From Chloroflexota bacterium (GTDB taxonomy: Bacteria > Chloroflexota > Anaerolineae > Anaerolineales > Anaerolineaceae): 64,000 nucleotides of DNA. Under the pieces are notes generated by a model that ran no database searches, was not told where the DNA came from, and saw only the letters and a list, made by a program, of their open reading frames with translations. A program made the position numbers and the translations under genes. The stretch lies in NCBI GenBank assembly GCA_029548365.1, contig JAKPNN010000030.1, positions 59,049 to 123,048 of the forward strand. Direction: 5' to 3'. Each line of letters begins with the position of its first letter. Positions within the stretch are counted from its first letter, which is position 1. Positions 7,434 through 16,621 of the stretch are shown here, in pieces.

Positions 7434-8345
7434 ATGAAGTCTAACTTAATGGCTCAAATTAAAATTTTCTTTTCAGAAATAAATTTATCTAAAAAAGATG
7501 TGTGGGATTTCGCCTTGATCCTGGTTGGCGCCCTGATCCAGGCGGCAGCGCTGAGCTTATTTCTGGTGCCGGCAGACCTGGTCAGCGGTGGGATCAGCGG
7601 CCTGGCGCAATTAATCCATCATTACGCAGAATTTCCTATTGGCTTGATGGTCTTTTTGGGTAACATTCCCTTATTTATCCTGGGCTGGAAGCATCTGGGC
7701 GGCCCACGGTTTGCTATCCGCACTGTGGTGTCGATCATCGCATTTTCAGCCTTTACCGACCTGTTGATGCTGTTTTTACCGCGCGGCGGCGTAACCGATG
7801 ACCTCGTACTCAATACCATCTATGGGGGATTGCTGTTAGGGGTTGGATTGGGAATCGTCTATCGCGGACGCGGCACCAGCGGAGGTTCAGATATTCTCGG
7901 ACGCATCCTCAACTTCCGTTTTCATATCACTGTCTCTCAAGCGTATTTAATCACCGACTCACTGGTGGTTCTGGCTGCTGGCTTTGTCTTTGGCTGGACC
8001 AAAGCCCTCTATGGCCTGGTTTTGATCTATGTCAGCGGGTTGGCGGCAGAACTCGCACTGGAGGGAACCAATGTCGTTCGCTCAGCGATGATCGTCACCA
8101 CGCAAACCGAAGCGATCACCGGGGCGATCATGAAAGATCTTGGACGCGGCGTCACCATCCTTGAAGGCACAGGCGGTTACACGGGTGAGCCGCGTGATGT
8201 CATTTATTGTGTTGTCTCCCGCATGGATGTTCCCCGCTTAAAAACCCTGGTTCACGAAAATGATCCCAATGCCTTTATGGTGATTGGTCAGGCACAGGAA
8301 GCCCTGGGAGAAGGTTTTACCCCGTTGAAGGTTGACCATCACTGA
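7434..8345 (+). CDS. YitT-family membrane protein (DUF161/DUF2179)
   Basis: A 303-residue membrane protein with about five to six hydrophobic helices in residues 15-200, the motif LVPADLVSGGISGLAQLI near the first helices, and a soluble C-terminal DUF2179 domain (GVTILEGTGGYTGEPRDVIYCVVSR). YitT proteins are of uncertain function. The start ATG at 7434 has a weak GAGG; the frame stays open further upstream but that part is not YitT-like. A possible -10 TATAAT lies at 7374-7379. It is divergent from lexA, so the SOS box about 135 bases upstream could also affect it. Confidence 0.85.
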   Translation: MKSNLMAQIKIFFSEINLSKKDVWDFALILVGALIQAAALSLFLVPADLVSGGISGLAQLIHHYAEFPIGLMVFLGNIPLFILGWKHLGGPRFAIRTVVSIIAFSAFTDLLMLFLPRGGVTDDLVLNTIYGGLLLGVGLGIVYRGRGTSGGSDILGRILNFRFHITVSQAYLITDSLVVLAAGFVFGWTKALYGLVLIYVSGLAAELALEGTNVVRSAMIVTTQTEAITGAIMKDLGRGVTILEGTGGYTGEPRDVIYCVVSRMDVPRLKTLVHENDPNAFMVIGQAQEALGEGFTPLKVDHH

Positions 8346-8355
8346 GCGGTGAATA

Positions 8356-8769
8356 TCAGCCTTCTAATATCTCGAAACTGGTGCTGATTTCTGCAACGCC
8401 GCGCAGGGTTGCTGCCACCGAGCAATATTTTTCTTCCGACAGATCGATTGCTTGCTGAACGCTTTTCTCGCTCAGCCCCTCGCCTTTGAGGAGAAATTGC
8501 AGGTAAATTTTTCGGAAGGCCCAGGGTGCGCTTGCATCCTGTTCAGCGGTCACATTGACTTCAAGAAATGAAAGCGGCGTTTTTTTCTTCTCCAAAATAC
8601 CCACCACATCGAAAGCAGCGCATCCTGCCAGTGCTGAAAGGATCAACTCAGAGGGTTTCATGCCAAAATTCTCGTCAGGTGCGGATAGGGTCACCGAGTG
8701 ACCCGTTGAATCGGTGGATACAAATCGTCTTCCATCCGGAATCCAGCGTAATACGGTGTTAGCTGCCAT
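8356..8769 (-). CDS. OsmC/Ohr-family thiol peroxidase-like protein
   Basis: A 137-residue protein of the OsmC fold, which reduces organic hydroperoxides with two cysteines. The pair is visible: Cys50 in LAGCAAFD and Cys114 in EEKYCSV. Subgroup (OsmC, Ohr or YhfA-like) is not decided. Last gene of the operon FmdB-CsoR-OsmC, 13 bases after the regulator, so it is probably the gene the repressor controls. Confidence 0.88.
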   Translation of the reverse strand: MAANTVLRWIPDGRRFVSTDSTGHSVTLSAPDENFGMKPSELILSALAGCAAFDVVGILEKKKTPLSFLEVNVTAEQDASAPWAFRKIYLQFLLKGEGLSEKSVQQAIDLSEEKYCSVAATLRGVAEISTSFEILEG

Positions 8770-8782
8770 TATTGCTCCTTAA

Positions 8783-9079
8783 TCATGTCATTCCCTCAGA
8801 GAGTTTCCCCAGCATTTTAATTAAATCAGTCATCGTGGCTTTTTGAGCATCCAGGTCATCCTGGTAGTCCATGTTCAACAGGCATTCGCTGATCACGCTC
8901 TGTAAATAGCTCAAGCTGGCTGATTGCACGGCAGCACGGATGGCAATCAATTGCTGAAAGACCTCTCTGCAATCGCGGTCGTCGGCAATCATCTTCTGCA
9001 CGCCACGCAGCTGACCTTCCACCCTCGCCAGGCGATGAATCATCGGTTCTTTTTCTCGGGTGTTTTTTATTTGCAACAT
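8783..9079 (-). CDS. CsoR/FrmR-family (DUF156) repressor, possibly persulfide-sensing CstR-like
   Basis: An all-helical 98-residue repressor with the family motif RLARVEGQLRGVQKMI. Of the Cu(I)-binding triad Cys-His-Cys known from CsoR, Cys37 and Cys66 are present but the His position (62) is Val. Two cysteines without the histidine is the pattern of CstR, which senses sulfane sulfur, rather than copper. The sensing role is inference. The gene lies between a FmdB zinc-ribbon protein and an OsmC protein, and a dyad operator covers the operon start. Confidence 0.85.
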   Translation of the reverse strand: MLQIKNTREKEPMIHRLARVEGQLRGVQKMIADDRDCREVFQQLIAIRAAVQSASLSYLQSVISECLLNMDYQDDLDAQKATMTDLIKMLGKLSEGMT

Positions 9080-9126
9080 ATGGGGTTATTCTTTCCAGAC
9101 CACCGGTCTGATGGGTGTTATCCTGC

Positions 9127-9330
9127 TCAACGGAAGGGCCCAGAACTGACGCAATCACCAGCGCTTTGGGATTGCCCCGAACTGATCGCAGCAATTGTTG
9201 AAAGGCGTTTACGCGTCTTCCTCGATTGGCATCCCGGGCACTCCGGGGTGTTGCTGTTTGGGTCAGATAAGCGCACCAGTTTCTCAAAGTCATGGTCGCA
9301 ATCATCACAGTGATAAGCATAAAGCGGCAT
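9127..9330 (-). CDS. FmdB-family small zinc-ribbon protein
   Basis: A 67-residue protein starting MPLYAYHCDDCDHDFEKL with two knuckles, CDDC and CPGC, typical of the FmdB/CxxC_CxxC_SSSS group (putative regulatory proteins). The ATG at 9330 has GGAG ten bases upstream; a longer in-frame extension would read through the operator and promoter and is rejected. First gene of the operon with the CsoR-like repressor. Confidence 0.85.
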   Translation of the reverse strand: MPLYAYHCDDCDHDFEKLVRLSDPNSNTPECPGCQSRKTRKRLSTIAAISSGQSQSAGDCVSSGPFR

Positions 9331-9349
9331 ATGTTTTATTCTCCAATAT

Positions 9350-9393
9350 ACTATACTGGAGTATAGTGTATTATTTTTAAATCGGTTTGTCAA
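9350..9393 (-). promoter_or_regulatory. Promoter and dyad operator of the FmdB-CsoR-OsmC operon
   Basis: Minus-strand TTGACA (9388-9393) and TACACT (9365-9370) lie 17 bases apart. A perfect palindrome, ACTATACT-CC-AGTATAGT, occupies 9350-9367, overlapping the -10 end and transcription start. It is a likely site for the CsoR-family repressor encoded in the operon; the ATAC...GTAT arms resemble sites of that family. Confidence 0.75.
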
Positions 9394-9482
9394 GAAGGTA
9401 GAAGCAACGTTCAACAAATAGGGTCGCTCAATTATTGAGTATAATCTCATCAATGGGTGAGCTATCATCCTGGAGTGCTCCA

Positions 9483-11837
9483 ATGTTACCTGAGTTCGTC
9501 ATCTTAGCCATCATCATCGTTATTGCGGCTCTTTTGTTTGCCACCGGCCTGATCCGCATGGATTTAACGGCATTGTTCGTCCTGGTAGCGCTGGCGCTCA
9601 CCGGACTGGTTTCACCTGCCCAGGCGCTTTCTGGTTTCAGCAGTCCGGCGGTAGTCATCCTCTGGGCCATGTTCATCCTTTCTGCTGGCTTTAACCGGAC
9701 GGGCATCTCCAACCTGATTGGCGCCCGCTTGCTCAAATTAGCGGGCAAGAGTGAGAGCCGGTTAATTGCCTTTCTGATGGGAATCTCTGCGTTTTTATCC
9801 GCAATTATGAATAATGTCGGCGTTGCAGCAATGTTCTTACCAATTACCCTGGATATCGCCCGCCGCACCAGGCGTCCTGCTTCGCGGTTATTGCTGCCAA
9901 TGGCATACGGCGCATTACATGGCAGTATGATGCCTTTGATTGGCACATCCGCCATCCTGATTGTCCGGGAGGTCATGATTGAAGCCAACCTTACACCGCT
10001 TAATTTTTTAGATTTCGCCCCGGGTGGGCTGATTATTTTAATCATCAGCATCGCTTACATGCTCTTCATTGGGCGACGCTTTCTTCCGTTCCGTCAAGCT
10101 CCCAAAGCCCTCTCCGCTGCTGATACTATTAATGAGGGCTTTGCCCAGAATCAGTATGCCTTGCAAGAGCGGCTGGCCATGTTAATCATCCAGGATGGTA
10201 ATCCGCTGGCAGGAAAATCACTCACCGAAAGCCGCATCGGCCAGGCTTTGGGATTGACGGTATTAAGCATCAAGCGAAAAGATGGCGAGATTATCCAGGC
10301 AACAGCAGACGCAATCATCAAAGCTGATGATCAACTGCTGGTATTGGGGCGCCTTGACCGAATCAACGAACTTTGCCAGCGACCGCTCTTCGTTATTGAT
10401 GATATCCGACCCATAGCTGAACAATTGGTGTCGGAAGGGATCACCATGGCGGAGTTATTGATCACGCCAGAATCCCCCTTTGCAAAAAGAACCCTTAACG
10501 AGATTGATTTCCGAAATAAGTATCGGATTAATGTGCTTGGCATCCAGCAAAGCGATATTATCAAAAGGACCAACCTGCAGCACATCGCATTAATGCCTGG
10601 CGACCAGGTATTGATTGAAGGCCCGCAGGACAGCATTGACAGGTTCTGTCAGCACCCAGGATTTTGTCAGCTTGAACACAAGAATTTGTCTAAGTACCTG
10701 CTTGACGAACGGCTGTTATCGCTACACATCCCTGAAGGTTCATCGCTGATAGAAAAAACTCTGCAGGAAAGCCGTTTCGGCTCCGCTTACGGGATCTCCG
10801 TATTAAGGGTCATCAGGGACGGCGCTGAGGCTTACCTGCCAGATCACGAATTTCGTTTACAAGCGAATGATGTATTAATCGTAGAGGGACGTCCTTCCGA
10901 TATCGACACTTTTCGTGGCTTACAATTATTGCAGGTCGTGCCAAATGTTGAGGTTGATTTAGAAGAATTAACCAGCGGTTCGCTACAGATGGTTGAAGTC
11001 ATGCTTTCACCGACCTCAAAGCTCGCGGGAAAGACCCTGCGAGACGCCCATTTCAGGGGGAAGTACAACGTGACGGTGCTTGCCATCTGGCGTAGAGACC
11101 GGGCTTACAGAAGTGGTTTGGGCGAATTAACCCTGCAGCATGGGGATGCTTTGCTGTGCTTTGGAACCGTTGAAAACCTGAAGATAATGGCGCGTGAAAG
11201 CGATTTTGTGGTGCTGAAGATGGACCTTCAAGAACCCCCTTTGTATAACAAAGCGCCCCAAACAGCGTTGATTATGGCCGGAGTGGTTTTGTCGGTCGTG
11301 TTCTTTAATGTCCCCATTGCGATCTCAGCAATCGCGGGCGGCGCATTGATGGTTCTATTCGGCGCGTTGAGCATGGAAAATGCCTATGAAAGCGTTGATT
11401 GGAGTTCGGTCTTTTTGCTTGCAGCCATGCTGCCCATGGGCCTTGCCATCCAGGAAACTGGCGCAGCAGGGATGGTCAGCCGGTGGTTGGTTTCATTAAT
11501 CGGTGGCCTGGGGCCTTCCTGGGTGCTGGCGGGGTTGATGGCACTGGTTATTTTGGGGAAATTGGTGATGCCATCCACAGTAATAGCAGTGTTCATGGCG
11601 CCGATTGCCCTCAGTGTTGCTTTTGAATTGGGGATTTCACCCTACGCGTTCATGGTGGGCATTTCTTACGCCCTGGCTGCATCGTTTATCAGTCCCCTGG
11701 CGCATCCAATTACACTCATGGTGATGACCCCCGGCAGTTACCGCTTTTCCGATTACATCAAACACGGGTTGCCAATTTCGTTGATCGTGATCCTGGTGAG
11801 TGTTCTCCTGCTGCCGCTGTTGTTCCCTTATTACTGA
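9483..11837 (+). CDS. SLC13/DASS-type permease with four RCK_C (TrkA_C) domains
   Basis: Predicted sodium- or proton-linked anion transporter. An N-terminal membrane half (about residues 1-200, with SAIMNNVGVAAMFLPI and LHGSMMPLIGTSAILI) is separated from a C-terminal membrane half (about 610-784, with GLAIQETGAAG and MPSTVIAV) by a long cytoplasmic insert. The insert holds four RCK_C-like repeats, each with a G/A-K-x-L segment and a D-x-L-L/I-v-x-G ending. Two is the common number. Start: ATG 9483 has TGGAG seven bases upstream (784 residues); ATG 9453, seven bases after a TATAAT, is possible on a leaderless mRNA (794 residues). Substrate unknown. Confidence 0.85.
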   Translation: MLPEFVILAIIIVIAALLFATGLIRMDLTALFVLVALALTGLVSPAQALSGFSSPAVVILWAMFILSAGFNRTGISNLIGARLLKLAGKSESRLIAFLMGISAFLSAIMNNVGVAAMFLPITLDIARRTRRPASRLLLPMAYGALHGSMMPLIGTSAILIVREVMIEANLTPLNFLDFAPGGLIILIISIAYMLFIGRRFLPFRQAPKALSAADTINEGFAQNQYALQERLAMLIIQDGNPLAGKSLTESRIGQALGLTVLSIKRKDGEIIQATADAIIKADDQLLVLGRLDRINELCQRPLFVIDDIRPIAEQLVSEGITMAELLITPESPFAKRTLNEIDFRNKYRINVLGIQQSDIIKRTNLQHIALMPGDQVLIEGPQDSIDRFCQHPGFCQLEHKNLSKYLLDERLLSLHIPEGSSLIEKTLQESRFGSAYGISVLRVIRDGAEAYLPDHEFRLQANDVLIVEGRPSDIDTFRGLQLLQVVPNVEVDLEELTSGSLQMVEVMLSPTSKLAGKTLRDAHFRGKYNVTVLAIWRRDRAYRSGLGELTLQHGDALLCFGTVENLKIMARESDFVVLKMDLQEPPLYNKAPQTALIMAGVVLSVVFFNVPIAISAIAGGALMVLFGALSMENAYESVDWSSVFLLAAMLPMGLAIQETGAAGMVSRWLVSLIGGLGPSWVLAGLMALVILGKLVMPSTVIAVFMAPIALSVAFELGISPYAFMVGISYALAASFISPLAHPITLMVMTPGSYRFSDYIKHGLPISLIVILVSVLLLPLLFPYY

Positions 11838-12019
11838 CGGCGGAAAGCATCACGATGCTAACGGCTTTCACGCAGAGTGACACCCTTCCAGTTTATAGTT
11901 TTTGCCAGTTGTTACCCTACCAGGTCAGCTGTCGAAATTCTTTTTCCCTGATTGTAGACGATCCGTATCAAAATACCTCGATTTTTAGGTAAGGTGGCGT
12001 TCAAACTTTACTGAGTTCA

Positions 12020-13693
12020 TCAATCAACGGGCATGCAATAAATTTCCTCACCACCCACTTCAAAATAATAATATTGATAGGTTTCTTCAAAACGCTGATC
12101 ACCCTCATCATAGAAATAACTTTCACTATTCAAACTTAAGGGGTAGCTTTCAAGTCTGCTGCGGTGCTTTTCAAACAATCTATCTGCTGTGGATTCAGAA
12201 AAATGCCATTCCGGCCAGGACCGCTCCTCTCTGGAGTTGTCACGGATGGTTAATTTGCAGGCCAGGATAGCGGTCAGCGCTTCTTTGAGTTCAGGCGGTG
12301 TTTCCAGCGCTTGTTCAGCCTCAAACAAGGCTGGGACACTATCGACGCTCAGATCATGCACTAAATAACTGGCATCCAGAGGATTTCCAGCCCGCGCATG
12401 CTCAATATTACGCTGAGTGATAAAGCGATCTAAATTAAGCAGGTTCAGCGTTAATGTAAATCCGAAGAAAATGATCAGGAGTGCCAGCGCCAGCCGCTTA
12501 AACTGGTTGAAAATCTCCATCAAAGTAACCGCGATGATCAGAACACCTAACCAAACCATAAAAATATAGGTCATGGCGCGCAAGGTGGTAAAGCCATAAG
12601 CTGCTTCGTACAAACTCAAGCGTTGAAATGCAGAGATCAGCATGCATCCAACCTGGAGCATCAACAGGATACCCAGTGCTGAAAAGATGCACTTGTTCGC
12701 GCGCGCGGCCCGTTTGGTAAAGGCGCTCAGCAGGTAAAACACCCCCAGGCTGAGTACAGCGACGGTGATCAACTCGAAAAAGCCGCGCCTGGCGTATTCG
12801 GCGTAGGTAAATCCCTCGATGGAGATATTGGCCTGACCGGCAAAGAAATAGCGGAATTGGATGATGATAAAACTCAGGAATAAAAGATTCACCAGTCCAA
12901 GAACGGTAAATGCTTCCACATGCCCCAGGAAAGGTTGAACCAAAGGCTTGTCGGGGGAAATGTTTTTCTCCTTTGCGCTCCCCACAAGCGCATGCACATA
13001 AGCGCCGGTCAGAAAATACCCCAGGGTGATAATGTAAAAAGCCCGAAACAGTAATTCTGCAATGTTTTCAATTTTAAACAGATCAAACAAGCTGGAGAGA
13101 TGTTCCCGAAAGATCAGGTCTGCGCTGGCCAACAGTGAACCGAAGATCAATAGCAATGGGATGGCGATCATCAGCCCGATGAAAAAAGGTCGGATTTTTC
13201 GCCAGGTTTGATTTTTCTCACCGGATGGGGGCTTCTTCTGAGTAAGCTTATGCTCAATAAAGATTTTTACCGGGTCGGTAATCATTGATTCGATCAGCAG
13301 TAATATGCCCAGCGCCACTTCTCGGATGCGATACTCCGTCCATTGTCCGTTAAGCAGGGTGATCGCGAGCAAAGCCAGCCCTGAAAGGGTGAGTACAATA
13401 TTAAAAAAGGTGGTGCTGAACGCCTTCTGAAATATCGTCATGGTCGCTCCCAGCAGAATTGGCGCCAGGAGCAAGTATGAACGCCAGGGGACCTGTTTCT
13501 TCTCGACCCTTGCCATAATAAACAATGCCAGCAGAATCATAATCACCAGCAAGAAGAATTGCATTCCAAATTTTCGTTCCCAGGCGAGCTGATCAAAGAT
13601 CACCATGATGAACAGTGAAATGATGTGGGGTAAAAAAGGGGTTGCGATTTGAATCTGTGTTTCTTTTAGATTTTCAGGTGTATGTTCAGTCAT
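12020..13693 (-). CDS. DUF4153/DUF4173-like integral membrane protein
   Basis: A 557-residue protein with about ten or more hydrophobic helices from residue 20 to 415 and a soluble C-terminal tail of about 130 residues rich in charged and aromatic residues (ends YYFEVGGEEIYCMPVD). The pattern of helices and the segment GYFLTGAYVHAL resemble DUF4173 membrane proteins of unknown function. The start chosen is the ATG at 13693 after GGAAAGG; the frame extends 24 codons further without a ribosome site. The 180 bases after the gene show no gene, only the short inverted repeat AGCATC/GATGCT near 11850. Confidence 0.6.
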   Translation of the reverse strand: MTEHTPENLKETQIQIATPFLPHIISLFIMVIFDQLAWERKFGMQFFLLVIMILLALFIMARVEKKQVPWRSYLLLAPILLGATMTIFQKAFSTTFFNIVLTLSGLALLAITLLNGQWTEYRIREVALGILLLIESMITDPVKIFIEHKLTQKKPPSGEKNQTWRKIRPFFIGLMIAIPLLLIFGSLLASADLIFREHLSSLFDLFKIENIAELLFRAFYIITLGYFLTGAYVHALVGSAKEKNISPDKPLVQPFLGHVEAFTVLGLVNLLFLSFIIIQFRYFFAGQANISIEGFTYAEYARRGFFELITVAVLSLGVFYLLSAFTKRAARANKCIFSALGILLMLQVGCMLISAFQRLSLYEAAYGFTTLRAMTYIFMVWLGVLIIAVTLMEIFNQFKRLALALLIIFFGFTLTLNLLNLDRFITQRNIEHARAGNPLDASYLVHDLSVDSVPALFEAEQALETPPELKEALTAILACKLTIRDNSREERSWPEWHFSESTADRLFEKHRSRLESYPLSLNSESYFYDEGDQRFEETYQYYYFEVGGEEIYCMPVD

Positions 13694-13823
13694 CAGTAAA
13701 GCCTTTCCGGTTAACCTCAATGAGTCGGAGACGTTGACCTTGATTTTAACCTTTACAGCTATCAATAACTCTCGATCTTACCGTTAATCGCACCTTGATA
13801 GTAACTTGAGAGAGGTAGGATTT

Positions 13824-14393
13824 CTATTCCTGGAATTCCAGCACCTGGTAAACAAACACTTTTAGTAGTTTTTTACGCCATACATCCCCCTCAGCGCCCA
13901 TTTTTTGGCATAAATGATACAGGAATACTTCAGGATTGGGCAGTTTATCCCACACCTGGGGTAAAAAAGTGGCTTTTTTCAACCCATCCTGCAGAATGAC
14001 ACCGTCAATACTCGGCTTGAGTTTGGCAACCAGATCCTGGGGATGATCATAATCCAGGGGGGAGGGCGTCGTCAGAACTGAGATTTCGATTTTTATCAAT
14101 GGCAGTTCAGCAGCCTGAACTTCATCAAAACGATAGTCCTTCAATCCAGCAGCGACGGCGTGCACCTGAACGTCCCTGGCAAGAGGGTGGTTAGCCTCAA
14201 GCGTACCGATGCAACCCCGCAAACGTCCGTCAATCGTCAGGGTAACAAAGGAAGCGCCCAATTCCACCAGCGAGGGCGACAGTTGAGCCAGGTCCAGTTC
14301 TGGCAACGGTTTTCCGAGTACGGCATTTTCTAATGACTGGCGCGCAATCTGCAGTAACAGCGTTTGTTCTTCCTGGTTCAATTTCATTTTCAT
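13824..14393 (-). CDS. AMMECR1-domain protein
   Basis: 189 residues covering the whole AMMECR1 fold, with the signature LRGCIGTLEA near residue 58 and the later block DGVILQDGLKKATFLPQVW. The family is widespread but its biochemical function is unknown; the invariant RGCIG cysteine is thought to be catalytic or redox-active. Two starts are possible, ATG 14393 or ATG 14387; GGAG is better spaced for the latter. Confidence 0.92.
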   Translation of the reverse strand: MKMKLNQEEQTLLLQIARQSLENAVLGKPLPELDLAQLSPSLVELGASFVTLTIDGRLRGCIGTLEANHPLARDVQVHAVAAGLKDYRFDEVQAAELPLIKIEISVLTTPSPLDYDHPQDLVAKLKPSIDGVILQDGLKKATFLPQVWDKLPNPEVFLYHLCQKMGAEGDVWRKKLLKVFVYQVLEFQE

Positions 14394-14720
14394 CTCTCCA
14401 CAGCTTTCGTTAATGCGATTGACTATCTATATCATATCAAAGACTACCGATTTTTTGTTAACTCAATTTCAATTGTCAATAATTGTGTCCGCGATTTAAA
14501 GGGTTTCCTAACGGTAATTACAATCGCGGCTTATCTTATTTTTCTCACAAAATTAACAGCGGGTTGGCGAGCACTCAGGGAAAAACATTATGACCCGCAA
14601 CTCGTCAACCTGCCGTTGAACATTGCTGACCCTCACTGCCCTATCGACTTCCAATGCCCTGGGTAGCTTGCTCATTTAATCTCCTATCAAAAACTTGAGA
14701 TTCATAGTAATATTTATGGC
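14394..14720. other. Intergenic stretch without a supported gene
   Basis: About 330 bases between divergent genes. A short open frame runs through it on the plus strand but has no ribosome site or protein-like composition. The only element I can point to is TAATAT at 14708-14713, exactly seven bases before the amidase ATG, a candidate -10 for a leaderless mRNA. Confidence 0.5.
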
Positions 14721-15578
14721 ATGAGCGAGCAAACACCAGCAGACGAACAAACTCTGTTTCCGGAAGAACCAATCAATGAAGAACCCCCGAAACACGATCA
14801 ACGTGCCAGGGAACGTAAACCTCATGTGTTGACCTTTTGGAGTGGTCTAACAACTGTACTGGCTTCAGCGTTCCTCGCGGCAACCCTGTTCACGATCTGG
14901 ACGCCAGGCAGCGTGGTCGATAGCAGCTTGCAGGCCAGGATGGCACAGGTTCTTGAACCCGATCCTGCTGGCGATGAAATTCTTGCCAGCACCCATGAAG
15001 ATTCCGAAGATTCAGCCCATTGGGACAATATCGGCATTGTTGCCGGGCACTATGGCTTTGATTCTGGCGCGGTATGCCCTGATGGCGTGACAGAAGTTGA
15101 ATTAAACCTGAAGATTGCCACGTTGGTTCAAAAAATGCTCGCCGACCAGGGGTATCAGGTGGATTTACTGCAGGAGTTTGATCAGCGCTTGCAGGGCTAC
15201 CAGGCGGCAGTGCTGATTTCTATCCATTTAGATTCCTGCGCGTATATCAACGACCAGGCGACAGGTTTCAAAGTGGCCTCTGCATTGTCCGCCAGGGATG
15301 CTGTTGACAGCCAGCGGTTAACCCAGTGCCTGGCTGCCCGCTATGGCGAAATTACAGGATTGCCCTATCACGCCGGCTCAGTCACCAACGACATGACCTA
15401 TTACCATGCCTTCAATGAGATTGATATTCGCACAATGGCCGCCATCATCGAAGCTGGATTCATGAACCTGGATTATCCCCTGATTACCGAACAGACCGAA
15501 CGGGTTGCTGAGGGCATCGTTGCCGGGATCCTGTGTTTCCTCAATAACGAACCGCTGCAACCCGTGCAAAATCCCTGA
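14721..15578 (+). CDS. Membrane-anchored N-acetylmuramoyl-L-alanine amidase (Amidase_3-like)
   Basis: Cleaves the amide bond between muramic acid and the stem peptide. A cytoplasmic N-terminus (35 residues) is followed by one membrane helix (about 36-62) and an outside catalytic domain. Zinc-site residues fit the family: His110 (GHYGFDSGA), a Glu in TEVELNL (125-127), His169 (ISIHLDS), with catalytic Glu244 (IIEAGFMN). No Shine-Dalgarno precedes the ATG. First of three adjacent cell-wall genes; the next ATG begins two bases after its stop. Confidence 0.85.
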   Translation: MSEQTPADEQTLFPEEPINEEPPKHDQRARERKPHVLTFWSGLTTVLASAFLAATLFTIWTPGSVVDSSLQARMAQVLEPDPAGDEILASTHEDSEDSAHWDNIGIVAGHYGFDSGAVCPDGVTEVELNLKIATLVQKMLADQGYQVDLLQEFDQRLQGYQAAVLISIHLDSCAYINDQATGFKVASALSARDAVDSQRLTQCLAARYGEITGLPYHAGSVTNDMTYYHAFNEIDIRTMAAIIEAGFMNLDYPLITEQTERVAEGIVAGILCFLNNEPLQPVQNP

Positions 15579-15580
15579 TC

Positions 15581-16603
15581 ATGAAACCACAATCGGATGG
15601 TCAATTGCTGTTGGAGAGCAAAGCCGCCTTGCGGCGCGGCGATCGCGCCCTTGCTCGGCGATTGGCTCAGCAAGCCGTTGCCCTAAACCCTGAGTCGCTG
15701 GAGGGTTGGCTGATCCTGGGAGGACTGTCGAAACCAAACGCCAGCCTTGCCTACCTTGAAATCGCTCGCAACATCGCCCCAAACGACCCGCGTGTAATTG
15801 CCGCAATCACCTGGGCTCAGAAGCGCTCAACAACACGTCCCAAGCCAGACCAGGAAGTGACCCGCGAAATTCGCACCCTTGTTAAGCCACAAACTGGGAA
15901 AATCCGCCCCCCGATAATTGTGGAAGTTCATCACCCGGTATGGCTGTGGACCTTGATCATTCTGGCAGTTTTTGCCGCGTTGATGCTGGGCGTTGACATG
16001 CTCCCAACCCGGTCACTGAGCCGCGTTAAACAGGCCGCGCCCATGCTTGCTGAGGGTTTTACAAAACCTTCGCTGACCCCTACAGCATCCTTTACCCCCA
16101 CACCAACCAGCACGCCGACCAGCACACCAACCTCAACGCCGACCAGTACGCCTACAGCCACACCAACTTTTACACCCACCTTTACGTTGACTCCCACCCC
16201 CTGGCCAACCAGCACTCCCGAGCCAGTTGCCCCGCCAGTTTCAGGCGCCGATGAGCGCTGGATCGATATCGTCCTCTCTGAACAGCGCCTGTACGCCTAT
16301 GAAGGCGACGTCGTTGTACGATCCTTTTTAGTCTCCACCGGGTTGCCCAACACACCCACACTGGTGGGCACCTATGCCGTTTACGTCAAATTGCGCTGGG
16401 CTGACATGGCCGGTCCGGGTTATTACCTACCCAATGTCCCCTATACCATGTACTATTACAAGGGATACGGCATCCATGGCACCTACTGGCATAATAATTT
16501 CGGAATGCCGATGAGCCATGGCTGCGTCAATATGCTCACCGAAGAAGCAGAATGGCTTTACAATTGGTCTCATGTGGGCATTCTTGTCAACGTCCGTTAC
16601 TAA
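15581..16603 (+). CDS. L,D-transpeptidase (YkuD) with TPR-like N-terminus and Thr/Pro linker
   Basis: Crosslinks peptidoglycan through 3-3 bonds or attaches proteins. Residues 1-80 look like one to two TPR helices, a membrane helix spans about 121-141, a Thr/Pro/Ser-rich linker covers 163-214, and the YkuD domain runs from about 225 to the end. The catalytic motif HGTYWH...SHGCVNM is complete, with nucleophile Cys315. The inside TPR and outside enzyme suggest that cytoplasmic partners position it. Co-transcribed with the amidase. Confidence 0.9.
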   Translation: MKPQSDGQLLLESKAALRRGDRALARRLAQQAVALNPESLEGWLILGGLSKPNASLAYLEIARNIAPNDPRVIAAITWAQKRSTTRPKPDQEVTREIRTLVKPQTGKIRPPIIVEVHHPVWLWTLIILAVFAALMLGVDMLPTRSLSRVKQAAPMLAEGFTKPSLTPTASFTPTPTSTPTSTPTSTPTSTPTATPTFTPTFTLTPTPWPTSTPEPVAPPVSGADERWIDIVLSEQRLYAYEGDVVVRSFLVSTGLPNTPTLVGTYAVYVKLRWADMAGPGYYLPNVPYTMYYYKGYGIHGTYWHNNFGMPMSHGCVNMLTEEAEWLYNWSHVGILVNVRY

Positions 16604-16621
16604 CTCGGATTGCGAACCACA

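Noticed and set aside
14364..14666. Possible 100-codon gene between AMMECR1 and the amidase
   Set aside because: Starts inside the AMMECR1 gene on the opposite strand, no ribosome site, low-quality composition.
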